DNA of 34,857 nucleotides, taken from NCBI GenBank assembly GCA_003427395.1, contig BFEA01000720.1:340181-375037 (forward strand). The letters are read 5' to 3'. Source of the stretch: Chara braunii (taxonomy: Eukaryota; Streptophyta; Charophyceae; Charales; Characeae). Within the stretch, counting starts at the first letter, position 1. Each line of letters opens with the position of its first letter. This document shows, one piece after another, positions 1-10,311 of the stretch. Made by a program: the position numbers and the translations under genes. The notes beneath the pieces are model-generated. The model saw only the letters and a program-made list of their open reading frames with translations. It was not told the DNA's origin and ran no database searches.

Positions 1-1849
1 CACTCCCACACCGCGGCGTGATCTGAGTCGCTAGGCACATAAGCTGCTTGGCCTTTTCTCTGTTTGTTTCGTCCCTTTTTTTTTTTTTTTTAATGTATTT
101 ATTTTTCCCCCCGGCCCTTCCCCTTATCCCTTTGTGTGTGGAAGGGATGGAGATGGGACGGACTTTTGAGGTGTCAAATTTTGTGGGGGCAGCAGATACC
201 GCGCACTGCCACTCGGGCGTAGGAACGGCCCCGAGAAAAGGGGGTCTCCCAGGATCCAAGGTCCAGAGGCATCTTATTGAGAGCGGAAAGGGATGAGGTC
301 CCGAGGGGGACATCGCCATTGGGGTCTGTTCAGTCAGCTTGCTGGAAAGGGACATGTGCAGGTCCCTNGGCGGATGGCTCAGTGAGCACCCTCCGGATGT
401 GCCAAACATTCGGTGGTTGGCGGTTCGGAGTCCCGTTTGCACTCTTATAGGGGNCTGCGTGCTTAGCAGCCCCCTTGCAGTCGATGAAGGCGACGTTCCG
501 GGCGTGGGTTTTGGGACCTTGTACTCGAGTTACGAGGGACTCTCTGAACACGCTTTGGGTGGTTTCCAGTTTGCGAGAGACGGGCGAGTTGTTCTTTGGT
601 GGTTGAGCGAACATTTTTGCGGCGCCGTGTGGGTCCATGGTCGTCTCTCTNGGAGGGCTTCTTTCACGACAGCTCGGTCGTTGCTGGCGGCGGTCGCGGC
701 TGTCGGGGCTTTCCTATGCCGTGGTGCCGGGTTGCGGATCGTTGCGTTCACCGTCGCTCATCGTCTTGCGATGATTGGCGCCTGATCGCCGACGGCGGTC
801 CGGTTGGCGGTCGTTTGCAGGGTGTGGAGGCGGAGGTGCCCGTCACCGACTCTCAGCTTCGGCACCATCATCCCCTAGGTTTCGGGGAGAGCGGTTGCGG
901 CTTTGTTGTGGTGTCGTCTTCGTGTCGGCACTCACAACGGCGCGTTCCGTTTGTGTTGAGGGGGTGCCACGACTTGGTCAGGACGCTCTGCGCTCTTCGC
1001 CATCCGAGCGGCACCATTGAGCGGTGGCGCAGGTGGCCTCGGTCCTGCACCCGCTGCTTACCATATGCGAGGGCGGAGACTTGTGGGATGCGTGATGCAC
1101 CCTCCGACGGAGTCGCGAGGTTGGGCCCGTCATCCGCCCGACTTGTTGGAATGTTCGCTTGTGCCCGTCGTGTCCCCCATCCTGTGGTCTCGGTATGCTG
1201 CACACCGTGACGGATCGCGTTGCGTTGTGGTTCTGCTGCGTTTAGGTTGTGGGCTTTGAAGGCTACTGTCCTCTGTCTCCTGGGTTTCGCCTGCGTCAAG
1301 TTCTGTCGGTGGTGCCCGCGGCAACAGGCGCATGTGGATCCAGGGGGGAGGGGGTGTGTTCCTTTTGCGCCCCCGTGCACAGGTGGAGGCTTTCTGTCTG
1401 TCCGGGCGTGTTGGAAGCGTGGTGCATTCGTTTCTCTCTTCACCCGCGTTTCTCGATGAAAGATGAGGCGGTGCACTTCGCTGTCGGTACGTTTTGGGCG
1501 GGCGGTGGCATCCGGCTGTGGGCCGAAGCAGTCCGTGATTCCTTCGCGCGTGCCGTTGTTCAGATAGTGTGGTTATCTTGCGATCTCAGGGTGTGGTGTG
1601 GGCGGGTGCTCTTCTCAGCCAATCTTGTGAGCGGGTGCTGCGGGCTGTGTTGGATTGTGCGGTACCTTGCTGTTGGAGATGGCCTACGGAGGGGAAGTTC
1701 ACCTGCAATTCAAACAGCCGGACTTCGCGGCGTCTCGGCAGCTCATTGCACGTTCCACGATTATTCGACGTTCTTTTGGTAGGCTGGCCGGCGTGACGTG
1801 CCTACGTGCGCCTTGGCCATCGCTCTTTGCGGCTGCTCGTTACACCCGC
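1..1849 (+). other. Probable rDNA spacer / 5' external transcribed spacer
   Basis: This stretch lies directly upstream of an 18S rRNA 5' end on the same strand, where the external transcribed spacer and the end of the intergenic spacer would be in a normal rDNA unit. It is G+T-rich and GC-rich, and holds a T run near 78-92 and three undetermined bases (368, 454, 651). The open frames in it overlap on both strands and show no domain or protein-like composition, so I treat them as chance. I could not recognise a Pol I promoter. The assignment rests on position only. Confidence 0.5.
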
Positions 1850-1928
1850 TACCTGGTTGATCCTGCCAGTAGTCATATGCTTGTCTCAAAGACTAAGCCA
1901 TGCACGTCTAAGTGTGAACACTTTGCAC
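1850..1928 (+). rRNA. 18S rRNA, 5' end only (about 79 nt)
   Basis: The sequence starts with the near-universal eukaryotic 18S 5' end (TACCTGGTTGATCCTGCCAG, then AGTCATATGCTTGTCTCAAAG) and continues through the helix-4/5 region to ...AACACTTTGCAC. It differs from many eukaryotes in reading GACTAAGCCATGCACG where GATTAAGCCATGCATG is common. After 1928 the rRNA match stops abruptly and a LINE begins; a further 13 nt of 18S sequence appears beyond the LINE at 3835-3847. The rest of the gene (about 1.7 kb) is not in this window, so this copy cannot make a functional rRNA. Confidence 0.93.
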
Positions 1929-1938
1929 AACGAAGACT

Positions 1939-2991
1939 ATGTACCGTGCCATGAACCCCACTGTGGATATGGCGGCTGAGATGAAGATCCGTTGGATAAG
2001 AAGACAGTGGGTGAGGGAAGAAGATCTGACAAACTGTACCCAGTCAACATGGGAGTTGGCTTGCAAATTGCTCACGATGCTGCCTGATCAAAAACAGGCT
2101 GGACATCTATGGCTATCTCTACAACTTGCACAGCCAACATACCAATGGATGGCAGAGAGAAGCTCACATGATGACACTACATGTAGACATTGCCATCAAC
2201 AGCCGGAAACAATACCTCATCTCTGGCTTGACTGTGGCCCTCAAAACCAAATTTGGGAATGGTGGCGAAGTCTAGGATCTGCAGTCCCGCTGAATGCATC
2301 ACAGACACCGGAGGTACCGAGAGCTTCTATACTCCTCGGGCAACTGTTGGCAGGACAAACTACCACCATTCAAACAGCATATGCGGCTGACACAGTGAGA
2401 GCTGCATTTTGGACAGCAGCATGGGCAATGAGAGTGCGGGAACTGCGCACCGGTGTGCCAGGTTCCTTCCACACACTCCGTGCATGGACGCTGAAGAATC
2501 TCAAGACGTCCGTCACAGTGGATGTAACGCGCAGAAAGAACGGAGGGTGGCGTTTTCTGCGCAGTGCATGGGACCGGTACAGAGAAGTGGTGGAGATAGG
2601 CCAACAACCAGGAGAATGGCATTGGACAATGGAACTGATGGATGATGCTATACACTCTCAATCCGAGGATGATGACGGAAGTCCGGGGACAAGGGACGAT
2701 ACCATGCACTCTCAACCTCAGGAAGATGACCGCAGTCCTGCGACGGAGAATCAGACAAACAATCTGCCAGAGGACAGGAGCAGGCAACAAACACAGGAAG
2801 ATTCTGCTGCAGATCGTCCACACGCCTCAGATAGGCGGCAGGAGGAAGAACAACCAAGTCATCAAGACCAGAGGAGGAACACAGAACAGGGGAGCATGGA
2901 GGATATTATCGCACGACTCCCGGAAGACTTGCTGGACAGTCTAGAGGAAGACCTGCTGAGCTCTCAGGAACACTTTCGGGACAGCTACTGA
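1939..2991 (+). pseudogene. LINE ORF2 carboxyl-terminal fragment (zinc-knuckle region)
   Basis: The open frame has 350 codons and reads back without a stop into the 18S flank, so the first ATG need not be a natural start. It has the Cys/His cluster found after the RT domain in many LINE ORF2 proteins (zf-RVT type): C-R-H-C, seven residues, H-L-W-L-D-C, at residues about 82-97, followed by a Trp-rich stretch (IWEWW). A helical basic region follows, with W-A-M-R-V-R-E-L and W-R-F-L-R-S-A-W-D-R-Y-R near residues 170-220. The tail is acidic, rich in Gln, Ser and Asp, and contains two adjacent 18-residue repeats (DDxxHSQxxxDDxSPxTx, residues about 236-271). The polymerase core is absent, so it cannot act alone. 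The intact frame suggests a fairly recent insertion. Confidence 0.72.
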
Positions 2992-3821
2992 TGACTGACA
3001 TAGGTACAATGTATGATAGAATATCAGACTGTGTGAACTGTACAGTTTAATGATGAATAATAACTGACATGGTGTAATCTACAATGTATGATAGGACATT
3101 AGATGGGATATTTGAAGGATGTGTTGAGATGAAATAATAGATTGTTGTTAGAAGCTACGAATGTGTGACAAAGATTAAACAAATAGTGTAGACTGCTGGG
3201 ATAAAAAGGTTTATAAAAGATACGATAGGAATGACCTTTACAATGGGAGTCTGTGTACAATACTGAAAACAGACATGATACAATGTATGCTAGGTTGCTA
3301 TAGGTTGCTGAGTACAAATTACCGCATGTAGGATGAGTTTAGAACAATTAGCATTTGACTACATTGCTGGTAGGGGAGGTTTATGGGATAGGTGTAGGTC
3401 TGTGCAATGGGAGTCTGTGATATGAATGAAGACAATAATAGATCTGAAACACTAGGACCACACAACGACACAAAAGACACAGATGTTCAAACATTGGATA
3501 CCGTTTCCCCCGGGGGGAGTGAGGAATGGAGGAGGAGACCTAGCACTGAACTGGGGCTCCGTAGCAGGAAACAGCGACTGGGTGCATTGAGGCCTCCCGG
3601 CTGTTTCCCCCTACGGAACACCACACGCTGAGTTCGTCCCCCCTCAGCTCTGTCGCAGGCAGTTGAGGTGCTGGCCTTACCTGAAACCCCCACCCCCCAC
3701 CATTCTTGTCTATCTTGGCTGTACCCCTTTTCTTAAACATTGTCTGTCTTTTGCTTGCCGGTGATAAGCAACTGGACTGCTGCCCCCCAGAATAGATGGG
3801 GTTTGAGTGTGTTGGGTGTTT
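2992..3821 (+). other. LINE 3' untranslated region
   Basis: This is AT-rich, stop-dense sequence between the ORF2 stop and the poly(A) tail. It contains several variants of an ACAATGTATGATAGRA-type phrase (near 3006, 3080 and 3280), suggesting degenerate internal repetition. It becomes GC-richer after about 3500. No gene is recognised. Confidence 0.6.
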
Positions 3822-3834
3822 AAAAAAAAAAAAA

Positions 3835-3847
3835 GAAACTGCGAATG
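3835..3847 (+). rRNA. 18S rRNA fragment resuming after the LINE (13 nt)
   Basis: GAAACTGCGAATG directly follows the LINE poly(A) tail and equals the conserved 18S segment that normally comes about three nucleotides after the left flank. The next conserved bases (GCTCATTAAA) are missing; a tRNA-like sequence starts instead. Thirteen nucleotides alone would be weak evidence, but the position at the predicted target junction makes chance unlikely. Confidence 0.7.
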
Positions 3848-4290
3848 ACCAAGAGTCCCAAGTGGTTAGGACACCGGCTAGAAATGCGCGCTGTGGTATA
3901 AGGTTGCGGGTTCAAATCCGCTTCCTCGCGCATATGCTGCCGTTTCGCGCTCTCATAGCGCACAGCCATTCGCACACCGGTTGCTGCGGGTTGGGGTCTG
4001 TATTTGGGGGGAATCGGGTCCCGGTTCGTGGTCTGCTCCTGGGGGGTTCTGGTCGCGTTGATGGATGCAGAGATGCTGGATACCGCGCATGGTGGGGATA
4101 ACCTGTGCGCGCATGTGGTGGATTCTGTGTGGGCATAAAAAATAGCCGGGCACGAGGAGGGTTGAGGGCCCCGCCAGAATATACGGGGTCAACGGAGGCG
4201 GGCTGTGTCGATCAGCGGGAACTGCTACAACCTGGGGGACGTACCGGAAAAAATGAGAGAAAAATAATCAAAAAATTAGGTTCATTGGTT
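3847..4290 (+). mobile_element. tRNA-Ser-like sequence, probable SINE head with GC-rich body
   Basis: Positions 3847-3927 resemble a class II tRNA. There is a D-arm with a GTCC/GGAC stem around AAGTGGTTA, an anticodon-loop-like CTAGAAAT as in tRNA-Ser(AGA), and a B-box GGGTTCAAATCC. The putative acceptor strands GACCAAG and CTTCCTC pair at five of seven positions. The anticodon stem does not pair, and the T-stem seems to lack one C, so this is not a working tRNA gene. Together with the GC-rich body and the A-rich stretch at about 4251-4280, it looks like a tRNA-derived SINE. The right end is a guess. A tRNA pseudogene is the main alternative. Confidence 0.35.
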
Positions 4291-5164
4291 GTGGTGGGTC
4301 ATGGGTTGAAGAAGCTGGTGGCAAGCTAGGAGTAGGGACGGGCTGGCCCTGCGATATGCTAGCCTTGGGGGGGGTTGCCTTGAAAAACTTGGTCCCTCCC
4401 ACAGATATAGGCTAGCGGTAAATCGGGATAGGGCTGGCCCTTCGGGAAGGGGTGCCTCAGACAGGTCTCTTCCATAGCAGGGGATGGGCGTCGTGGGGCT
4501 ATAGATGCGAGTGGGTGCGTCATGCCTCCCGGCATAAATATCTCTAGGGCAACCATTGTCTGAGTTCGGGGGTGCCCTGCTGTGTTGCATGCAGCCACGG
4601 ACCGCTGGCCGTGGTCGATACCTTCGCATCTTCCAGGGTACGTGAGGGTGTGTGCTGTCTTCTGAGTGTCTCATCTGGTTCATGTGAGTGTGTGTGTTAG
4701 GGGGTGTTGGGGGGGGGAGGCATATGATACAATTGTGGACAGGGCCGTCAGAGTGGGTCTCGCTTGGCGAGTGTAGTACCCGCTCCGAGAGCGTAGGAAG
4801 GCTCGGCGTGCCAGCCTGCCTGGCGGGACTGTCCCCGATGGCTGTTGTCGACGGGGGGGGGGTACCCACTTTGCCCTTCTGTCGCCTCCCCTCTTTGGCC
4901 TTCCTACCACACCTTCGCCGAGCACCCTGACCGGCCGCTCACACTCCCAGCACGGATCGACCCCCAGCACCGAAGGCGACTCGCATCCTGCCTCTTCCCC
5001 TCTTGCACCTTCCCAGTCTGTTCCCAGCCCCAAGCCCTACTGCCACTCACTCGTTACTACCGTGTGTTCCGTCCATCAGATACCGAACTTTTGCGTAGTG
5101 CGAGCATTCGAGCGGCTTCTACCTTGGTAGAGACACCGGCAGCGTGCCTGCAGGGCTGATGTTC
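4291..5164. other. No gene seen
   Basis: GC-rich sequence with G and C homopolymer runs (for example near 4706-4720 and 4852-4862). Open frames exist on both strands but have no recognisable domain, and their composition follows the local base bias. I see no RNA gene. Confidence 0.5.
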
Positions 5165-5870
5165 AGGCTTCGAACTTAGCCTTAGCAGCGTATTGATACA
5201 GAATTCAAAAAAAGTTCTTCGGACTCGGTACCAGTGCGGAACCTCGCGCCGTCTGAGTATTCAAATGACTCCGAGCTAGGTGTGGGTACGGAGCTTCGAA
5301 CTTAGTCACATGCAGAACACGGACTAAGTACTCAAAAGAAAAAAAGAGAGGGACTCTGCCTGAGTATTTGAAGGACTTCGAACTTGGCGTGGGTACAGAC
5401 CCACGAACTTAGTCACATGCTCAGGTACAGAACTCAAAAGGAAAGAGGGATTCTGACTGAGCATTTGAACGTCTCCGGGCTTGGTATGGGTGCAGAACTT
5501 CGAACTTGGTCACATGCAGAGCATAGCTTCGGAGCTCGAAAGAAAAAAAAAGAAGACTCTGTCTGAGCATTCGAGCAACTTCGAACTCGGTAAGGGTATA
5601 GAACTTCGACCTTGGCCACATGCAGAGTACAGATTCAGAGCTCAAAAAAAGAAGAGAAAAAAAAAACATTGCCTGAGCACTCGAACGGCTCCCAACTCGG
5701 TATGGGTGCAGAACCTTGAACTTGGTCACATGCAGACTCGGAGTACAGGTTAGGAGCTCAAAAAGGAAAAAAAGGAAGACTTTGACTGAGCATTTGAGCG
5801 ACTTCGAACTCGGTATGGGTATAGAACTTCGAACTTGGTCACATACAGAGTACGGTTTAAAAAAAAAGGG
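5165..5870 (+). repeat. Tandem repeat, about seven units of about 105 bp
   Basis: A phrase close to CTTCGAACTTGGTCACATGCAGAG recurs with its GAACTT core at 5172 (partial), 5298, 5405, 5502, 5608 (GACCTT), 5718 and 5831, giving spacings of about 97-126 bp. Each unit also has an A-rich stretch after GAGCTCAAA and a phrase like GACTGAGCATTTGAACGACTTCGAACTCGGTATGGG. The reverse-strand open frame of 167 codons here (5421-5924) is simply the translated repeat. The units have diverged by substitutions and A-run length. Satellite or intergenic-spacer subrepeats are both possible; nothing shows a function. Confidence 0.85.
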
Positions 5871-6713
5871 AGGGGACTCTCGCGGCGCGAGCCCGCAGAG
5901 TGTTCGGGAGCTCCGCAGAGTCACCCCACAGCCGCAGATACAGAACCTCCAACAGCAGTGCCCGAGCCGCGCGAGCTAGCAGTGCGATCTCGTACGTAAG
6001 AGGCGGCATACATCGCCCGCAGCTGACAGTTTCCGGCTCAATCTGTTGCCGCGCTAAGGGACTCGGGGACACCGGGAAGGAATCTCCGCTTGGCAGGGTT
6101 CGCGCGGTGCTGTGCTCTCGAGTGCTTAGAAGGTGGTCGTGCATCAAGCGCTAACGACCGCCTTCGGTTTTCGCCTGTTGCCGCATGAAGGAGTTCACAC
6201 GCCCGCCACCTACCCCTTTCCGTCTTCCTCGGCCCGATACCTCCTCTCTCCCTCTCTCCCCCGCAGAGCGCACTACGGCTCCCCCTTCCTCGCTCCCACG
6301 CTTCGACCCTGTCTCCCTCGGTTTTCTTCGGCCTCTCCGTTCGGGCGCTCTAGCTCCAGTCCGAACCCCTGGGTCTTAGGTACGAGCTTGGATTCCAGTA
6401 TCCTGCCGAGCATTCTCGGAGCGCTTGCTCCTTCTCGTGCAACCTTGTCGCGAGCTTCTTATCCCCGTTCCGATCGCAAGTGCGTCATAACCCCCCCCTC
6501 GTTCGACCTTATGCGAGCGCCAGAACAAGCGTGCCGAAGTACTAAACGCCTTTGGTGCTGCCGCGCGTGTCCGGATGCTGGCACTCGTGTGCTCCGCCTT
6601 CCCCCTTGTTCGACCTTCCCTCCTCTTCCTCGTCTCCCCGTCTGTCTCTGTCTCCCCAGACGAAAAGGCGGGGCTTCCGCCTATCTCCCTAAACCGTTCG
6701 CCCTGCGACTACC

Positions 6714-6752
<39 letters not shown>

Positions 6753-7872
6753 TCCCTCGTCTTCTTCCCCGGGCGCTGAAGTCCCTCTATCGTGCGCTTA
6801 GTCTCTCAGAAAAGCCTCGTATGCCCGGGCCTATGACTCTCACACCTTCGCAGGCCGCTCAGAGGTGCATTCTGCCGCCACGTCCATGCGTACGTACGCC
6901 GGTTGCGCGCGCGACCGCGCCTTCCTCCCCTCTCGCCCTCTCGTTCCTGCGTTCGCTCGAGCGCTGGACCGCTGTCGAGCACTACTGAAGTCTGCCGTGT
7001 GCTCCGAACACCTTCCCTCAAAAATTTCCTTCCTCTCCTTTTTATACGTTTCTCTCCTCCCTTCAGTAGCTCCAACTCTACATTTCAAGGCACCGAAGCC
7101 GAATTTTTTGGCAAAATTTCTCTCTTCCTGCCATCCCCTTTTCGTCCCCACTCGTTTTTGTTCTCTGCTCCCGCTCTCAGTTCTCGATCCTCCTCCCCTC
7201 ACAACCACCAATAGGATCACCTTCTACCTTCTTCTTCTGGATCGTTCGTGATCGCTGTGCGAGGTTCCCACAGTCCGTACCTCCCGCTCTTTCTCCAGAG
7301 ACCAACGTCGCACCTCGCGTTGTCTTCCCGCCCTCCTCCCCTCACCGGTTCTCCCTCATCCCCTTCCCATCCTTCAGTTCGTCGTTTCAGTTGCCCCCCC
7401 GCGCGTCCAACCCTCATTAACAGTTATCAAGAAGATCGGGGCGTGCGCGCCCCTCTTCCGTTCGGTGTACGCTTCCCCCCTTCGTTCCTCCCTTGCCTCT
7501 TCTCCCACCCCCAGTCTTTTTAGTCCTCAGGTAGTACGAGATCAATTTCCCGCTTCGTCGACGCAGCGGCTCTCTTGCTGACAGCTACCAAGAAGGCAAG
7601 AGCACGCGCGCTCCTTCGGTTTTCCAGTCTCGGTGGGCGCGTTCCCCTCTCGCTCCCCCTTCTCCCCTTCGAGCGACCTCGGTCCCTGCACGCATTTGGC
7701 AGCCCCCAGTTGCTTGCTTGTTTTTTTTTACCACAGGAGTTAGTCACCAATCTCTCTCTTTCTGGAAAGTCCTGACTTGCCCCTCGGCCGATCGCCCTGA
7801 CCACCAAGCCGCTCGCACCAATCATCCGTGTCTGGCCATCACAGCGTGGCAACGATCCCAAAGATATGTTCC
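5871..7872. other. GC- and pyrimidine-rich region without a recognised gene
   Basis: Positions 5871-6130 are GC-rich (GCGCGAGCC, CCGCGCGAGC). From about 6190 the plus strand is strongly pyrimidine-rich, and every long open frame is made of Ser, Pro, Leu, Arg and Phe as that bias predicts. A phrase resembling GACAGCTACCAAGAAGG...GCGCGC...CTTCGGT occurs at about 7573 and, more diverged, at about 7417, hinting at an old duplication. No domain, RNA gene or element end could be recognised. Confidence 0.5.
6718..6751 (+). repeat. (TC)n microsatellite
   Basis: Uninterrupted TC dinucleotides of about 34 bp lie inside the pyrimidine-rich region. Confidence 0.95.
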
Positions 7873-8179
7873 CCCCTGGCCGCGTCCGCCGGCCGTCGCC
7901 GGAACCCCCCCGGCTGTGGCCGCTCCGGACGAGAACTTTTGGCCGCAGTCGTGGCCGATCGGGGAGGGGGTTTTAGGAGGGGGGAGCGAGTCTCGAGTCG
8001 GGGGGGGCTCCCCTACCCCCTCGCAAAAGAAAAAACATAAAAACTTCAAAAACGGGGGGGCAAAATCTGGGGATTTTTCGAGGGGGTGCGGATAATTTTG
8101 GGGCCGAAAAAAAAAACGATTTTTTTCAGTTTTTTTTTTTTTTTTTTTTTTTTGATTGATTGATTGATTGATTGATTGG
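7873..8179 (+). repeat. Dispersed repeat, copy 1, with poly(T) and (GATT)n tail
   Basis: This shares an ordered set of phrases with 34489-34857 on the same strand. They are a GGCCG-rich head, CGATCGGGGAGGGGGTTT at about 7955, a GAGTCG...GGGGGCTCCCCTACC stretch, CCTCGCAAAA with an A-run, AACTTCAAAAACGGGG at about 8042-8058, and finally a poly(T) tract and (GATT)n at 8154-8179. No protein frame is evident. A short simple tail and lack of coding are typical of SINE-like non-autonomous elements, but no tRNA promoter boxes were found, so the class is open. Confidence 0.7.
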
Positions 8180-8195
8180 TGGGGGAGGGGTCGCC

Positions 8196-9142
8196 CTTTC
8201 GTCTTTCTCCTCTTTCTTCTTTTCTCTTCGCCGTCCCTCTTCCTGCCATTTGTATTCAGCAATATCTGATTCGACGATGATCTATGGCTCTCACTTCTCC
8301 TTCTGGATCGTGATCCTAGCAATGGTGGGTGTCGTTTGTACGTTGTTCGACTTGCCATGTCTAGGCGATGTTTGTTGCAGACAAGCTGAGGGATCGTTCC
8401 CTGTCACTTTCAAGCAGATAGCAAGTTGTTTGCGAAAAATGAAAACCTCCAGATTATGAAGATCTCTCACGCACTGGATAATTTGCTTTGCGGCTTGGGT
8501 GTCTGCGTGGTGATATGACGATGGCTGTAGCAACGGTCGGCTTCAGCGGTTAGCTTGAGTGGTGTGGCGTGTGTGGGGTGGAATGATTCTAATAGACGCT
8601 TCTTCGATGGTCGAGAGCGTGGTGATAAGATACTGGGCTTGGGTGTTTGGTCCCGTGCTTCTACCATGCGGGGAGTAGGTGCAGGCAGGCGTATCAATAG
8701 GAGCTTTATGCGGTGGTAGGATGCTTCTCCTTTCATGAGCTTCGGAGTCGATGCGTTGAACAGATACGATGGGTCAATTTTTTCGACGCTGTCAAGGGTG
8801 CTCGGTGTGATTGATGTTGGGAGGCTGATGGGTGATGAGTTATATGCTGAAGGAGTCGTGATACAGCGTGGGAAGGGATGGGTGTGTAGATAACCGTTTT
8901 GTACAGAGTGGCTCGAGTCATTGATTGTTTCCTGCCGATCATAATAAATCGAGTGAGTAGGTGGAAGCTGGCGAGTGTTCTCGATTTTGAGAACCATATT
9001 GATAGGTTGGGGTTGGAGAGGGGTTGTACAGCTGTTCACACGAGGATTGATTCCCTGGATGGCGATGTTCGCGTATTCGGACCCTATTCGGAGTTTGTTG
9101 GGTGTTCTCCTCGGATCATTGTATTGGAATTGATGATTGCAG
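8196..9142. repeat. Block X (left copy) of the Penelope-like region
   Basis: This stretch is nearly collinear with 17052-17998, with only scattered substitutions and small indels. It runs from CTTTCGTCTTTCTCCTC to GATGATTGCAG. In the right copy it lies between blocks Y' and Z'; here it precedes block Y. A minus-strand frame (8467-9168, 233 codons, rich in Pro, Ser, Thr and His) is open here but broken into several overlapping frames in the right copy, and it has no recognisable domain. I therefore regard the block as non-coding element sequence. Confidence 0.8.
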
Positions 9143-9781
9143 GCTTTGAGCCTGGGTAAGATGTTCAATTTGGGTCGATAAGATGATGACCAGTGAAGAA
9201 AACAAGTAACCAGGAGTAGGTTGGAGTACAGCGAGATCCTCGGGTCACTGGTAGTTCTTGATAATTAAAATTCTGAGCAACTGTGTGTATTGCCTTAGAG
9301 TATCTATGGACAACGAGTCCCTATGCCTCTTATTTAGTTACATGATCTGTGGATGGGTGCCTTGCGTTTGAAAAGTAGTGAAAAATGGGGCCTGAACTAC
9401 GTACGAAACTGAAAATGGGTCGGTCCTTGGGCTCGATTTTGGGAGCCCTAAGTATGAAATGACCGGGTACCAGCAAGAAGGCCTTATTGTGATACCCAAC
9501 CTAGGTCAATACCCTTGTTTGGGGCCTATGCGTGGGTGTTCACGGGGTCCAAGCAGTTCTGACCTCGAACAAATTAAAAAAGGTTATTAATGGGACTAGT
9601 ATGACACGATGTTCAATACATTTGGAGTCCCAACAGGGGCTACCCTAGACGAATAGCTCTTCCTCTAGCTCGGGGAGTTTCTAGAACTTGGTCTATTGTG
9701 GTACTTAAGGAGCACTTGAGCATAGGCAGAGTCCTCTTCGACCGGTAGTACTAATGATGTTAGCGCATGATTGGACTATGC

Positions 9782-9817
9782 CTGTCTCTTATACACATCT
9801 AGATGTGTATAAGAGAC
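9782..9817. other. Nextera (Tn5 mosaic-end) junction, sequencing artefact
   Basis: CTGTCTCTTATACACATCT (9782-9800) is the 19-bp Tn5 mosaic end used in Nextera libraries. It is followed head-on by its reverse complement, lacking the last two bases (9801-9817). The 35 nt before it (9746-9780) are repeated exactly after it (9818-9852). The homologous place in the right copy (about 16180) has neither adapter nor duplication. This is an uncut mate-pair junction built into the assembly, not a genomic insertion. Confidence 0.97.
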
Positions 9818-10311
9818 TAGTACTAATGATGTTAGCGCATGATTGGACTATGCTCCCATCGTGTGATAACTCGTTAGGCTCCCGTACCGGTCCGTCTACG
9901 GCTACCAGGTACACTGCGGTGATGCATACTGCCCCGATCTTCATCACAACGTCCTTTTCCGCTGAGATCTCTGTGCGGCCTACTCCGTCGTTACCTAGGC
10001 TATCAATCGTGTTGTCGGCAACGCTGGAGGTTTCGTGCTCCTTGTGCCCCTTGGGATTGACGCTCCTGTGCTCGCTGAGGGTAGCAGTATCGTTGGGGTC
10101 ACGAGAGGTCGGACGGAAGCACCATGGAATCCCTGCGCAGGAGATGTTGGATGAGCACGTCGCAGAGATTGATCCTGCGGGGCATCATCCTGAGGTGATG
10201 TTGTCAACTACTTATGGTAAAACCCGCTAATTAACCCTATGTGCATAGCGCTATCAGTTATGGTTCTCTAGTACTCCTGAATGAGATGATGATCAAGTGC
10301 TCTTATTTATC

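Larger units (their letters stand above)
1929..3834 (+). mobile_element. 5'-truncated non-LTR retrotransposon (LINE) inserted in 18S rDNA
   Basis: A 1.9-kb insertion splits the 18S sequence. Its left edge lies inside coding sequence, with no start of the RT gene present. It holds the carboxyl-terminal part of a LINE ORF2, an AT-rich 3' untranslated region (2992-3821) and a 13-nt poly(A) tail (3822-3834). These are the marks of target-primed reverse transcription with 5' truncation. The left flank ends ...TTTGCAC and the right flank resumes GAAACTGCGAATG. In typical 18S genes these are separated only by about three bases (TGT), so the insertion seems to carry a small target deletion rather than a target-site duplication. 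Confidence 0.8.

Noticed and set aside
3847-3927. Functional tRNA-Ser gene
   Set aside because: The anticodon stem does not pair, the T-stem lacks a base and the acceptor has two C-C mismatches.
5421-5924. 167-codon minus-strand open frame
   Set aside because: It is the translation of the tandem repeat, repeating the same roughly 35 residues with A-run-derived Phe/Lys stretches.
6133-7523. Several overlapping plus-strand Ser/Pro-rich frames
   Set aside because: Explained by the pyrimidine-rich base composition; frames of similar length occur in parallel and on the opposite strand.
8467-9168. 233-codon minus-strand open frame in block X
   Set aside because: The same frame is broken by indels in the right copy, has no domain and has biased composition; probably chance.
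9754-10230. 158-codon frame in block Y
   Set aside because: It runs through the adapter artefact, and the frame is not preserved in the right copy.
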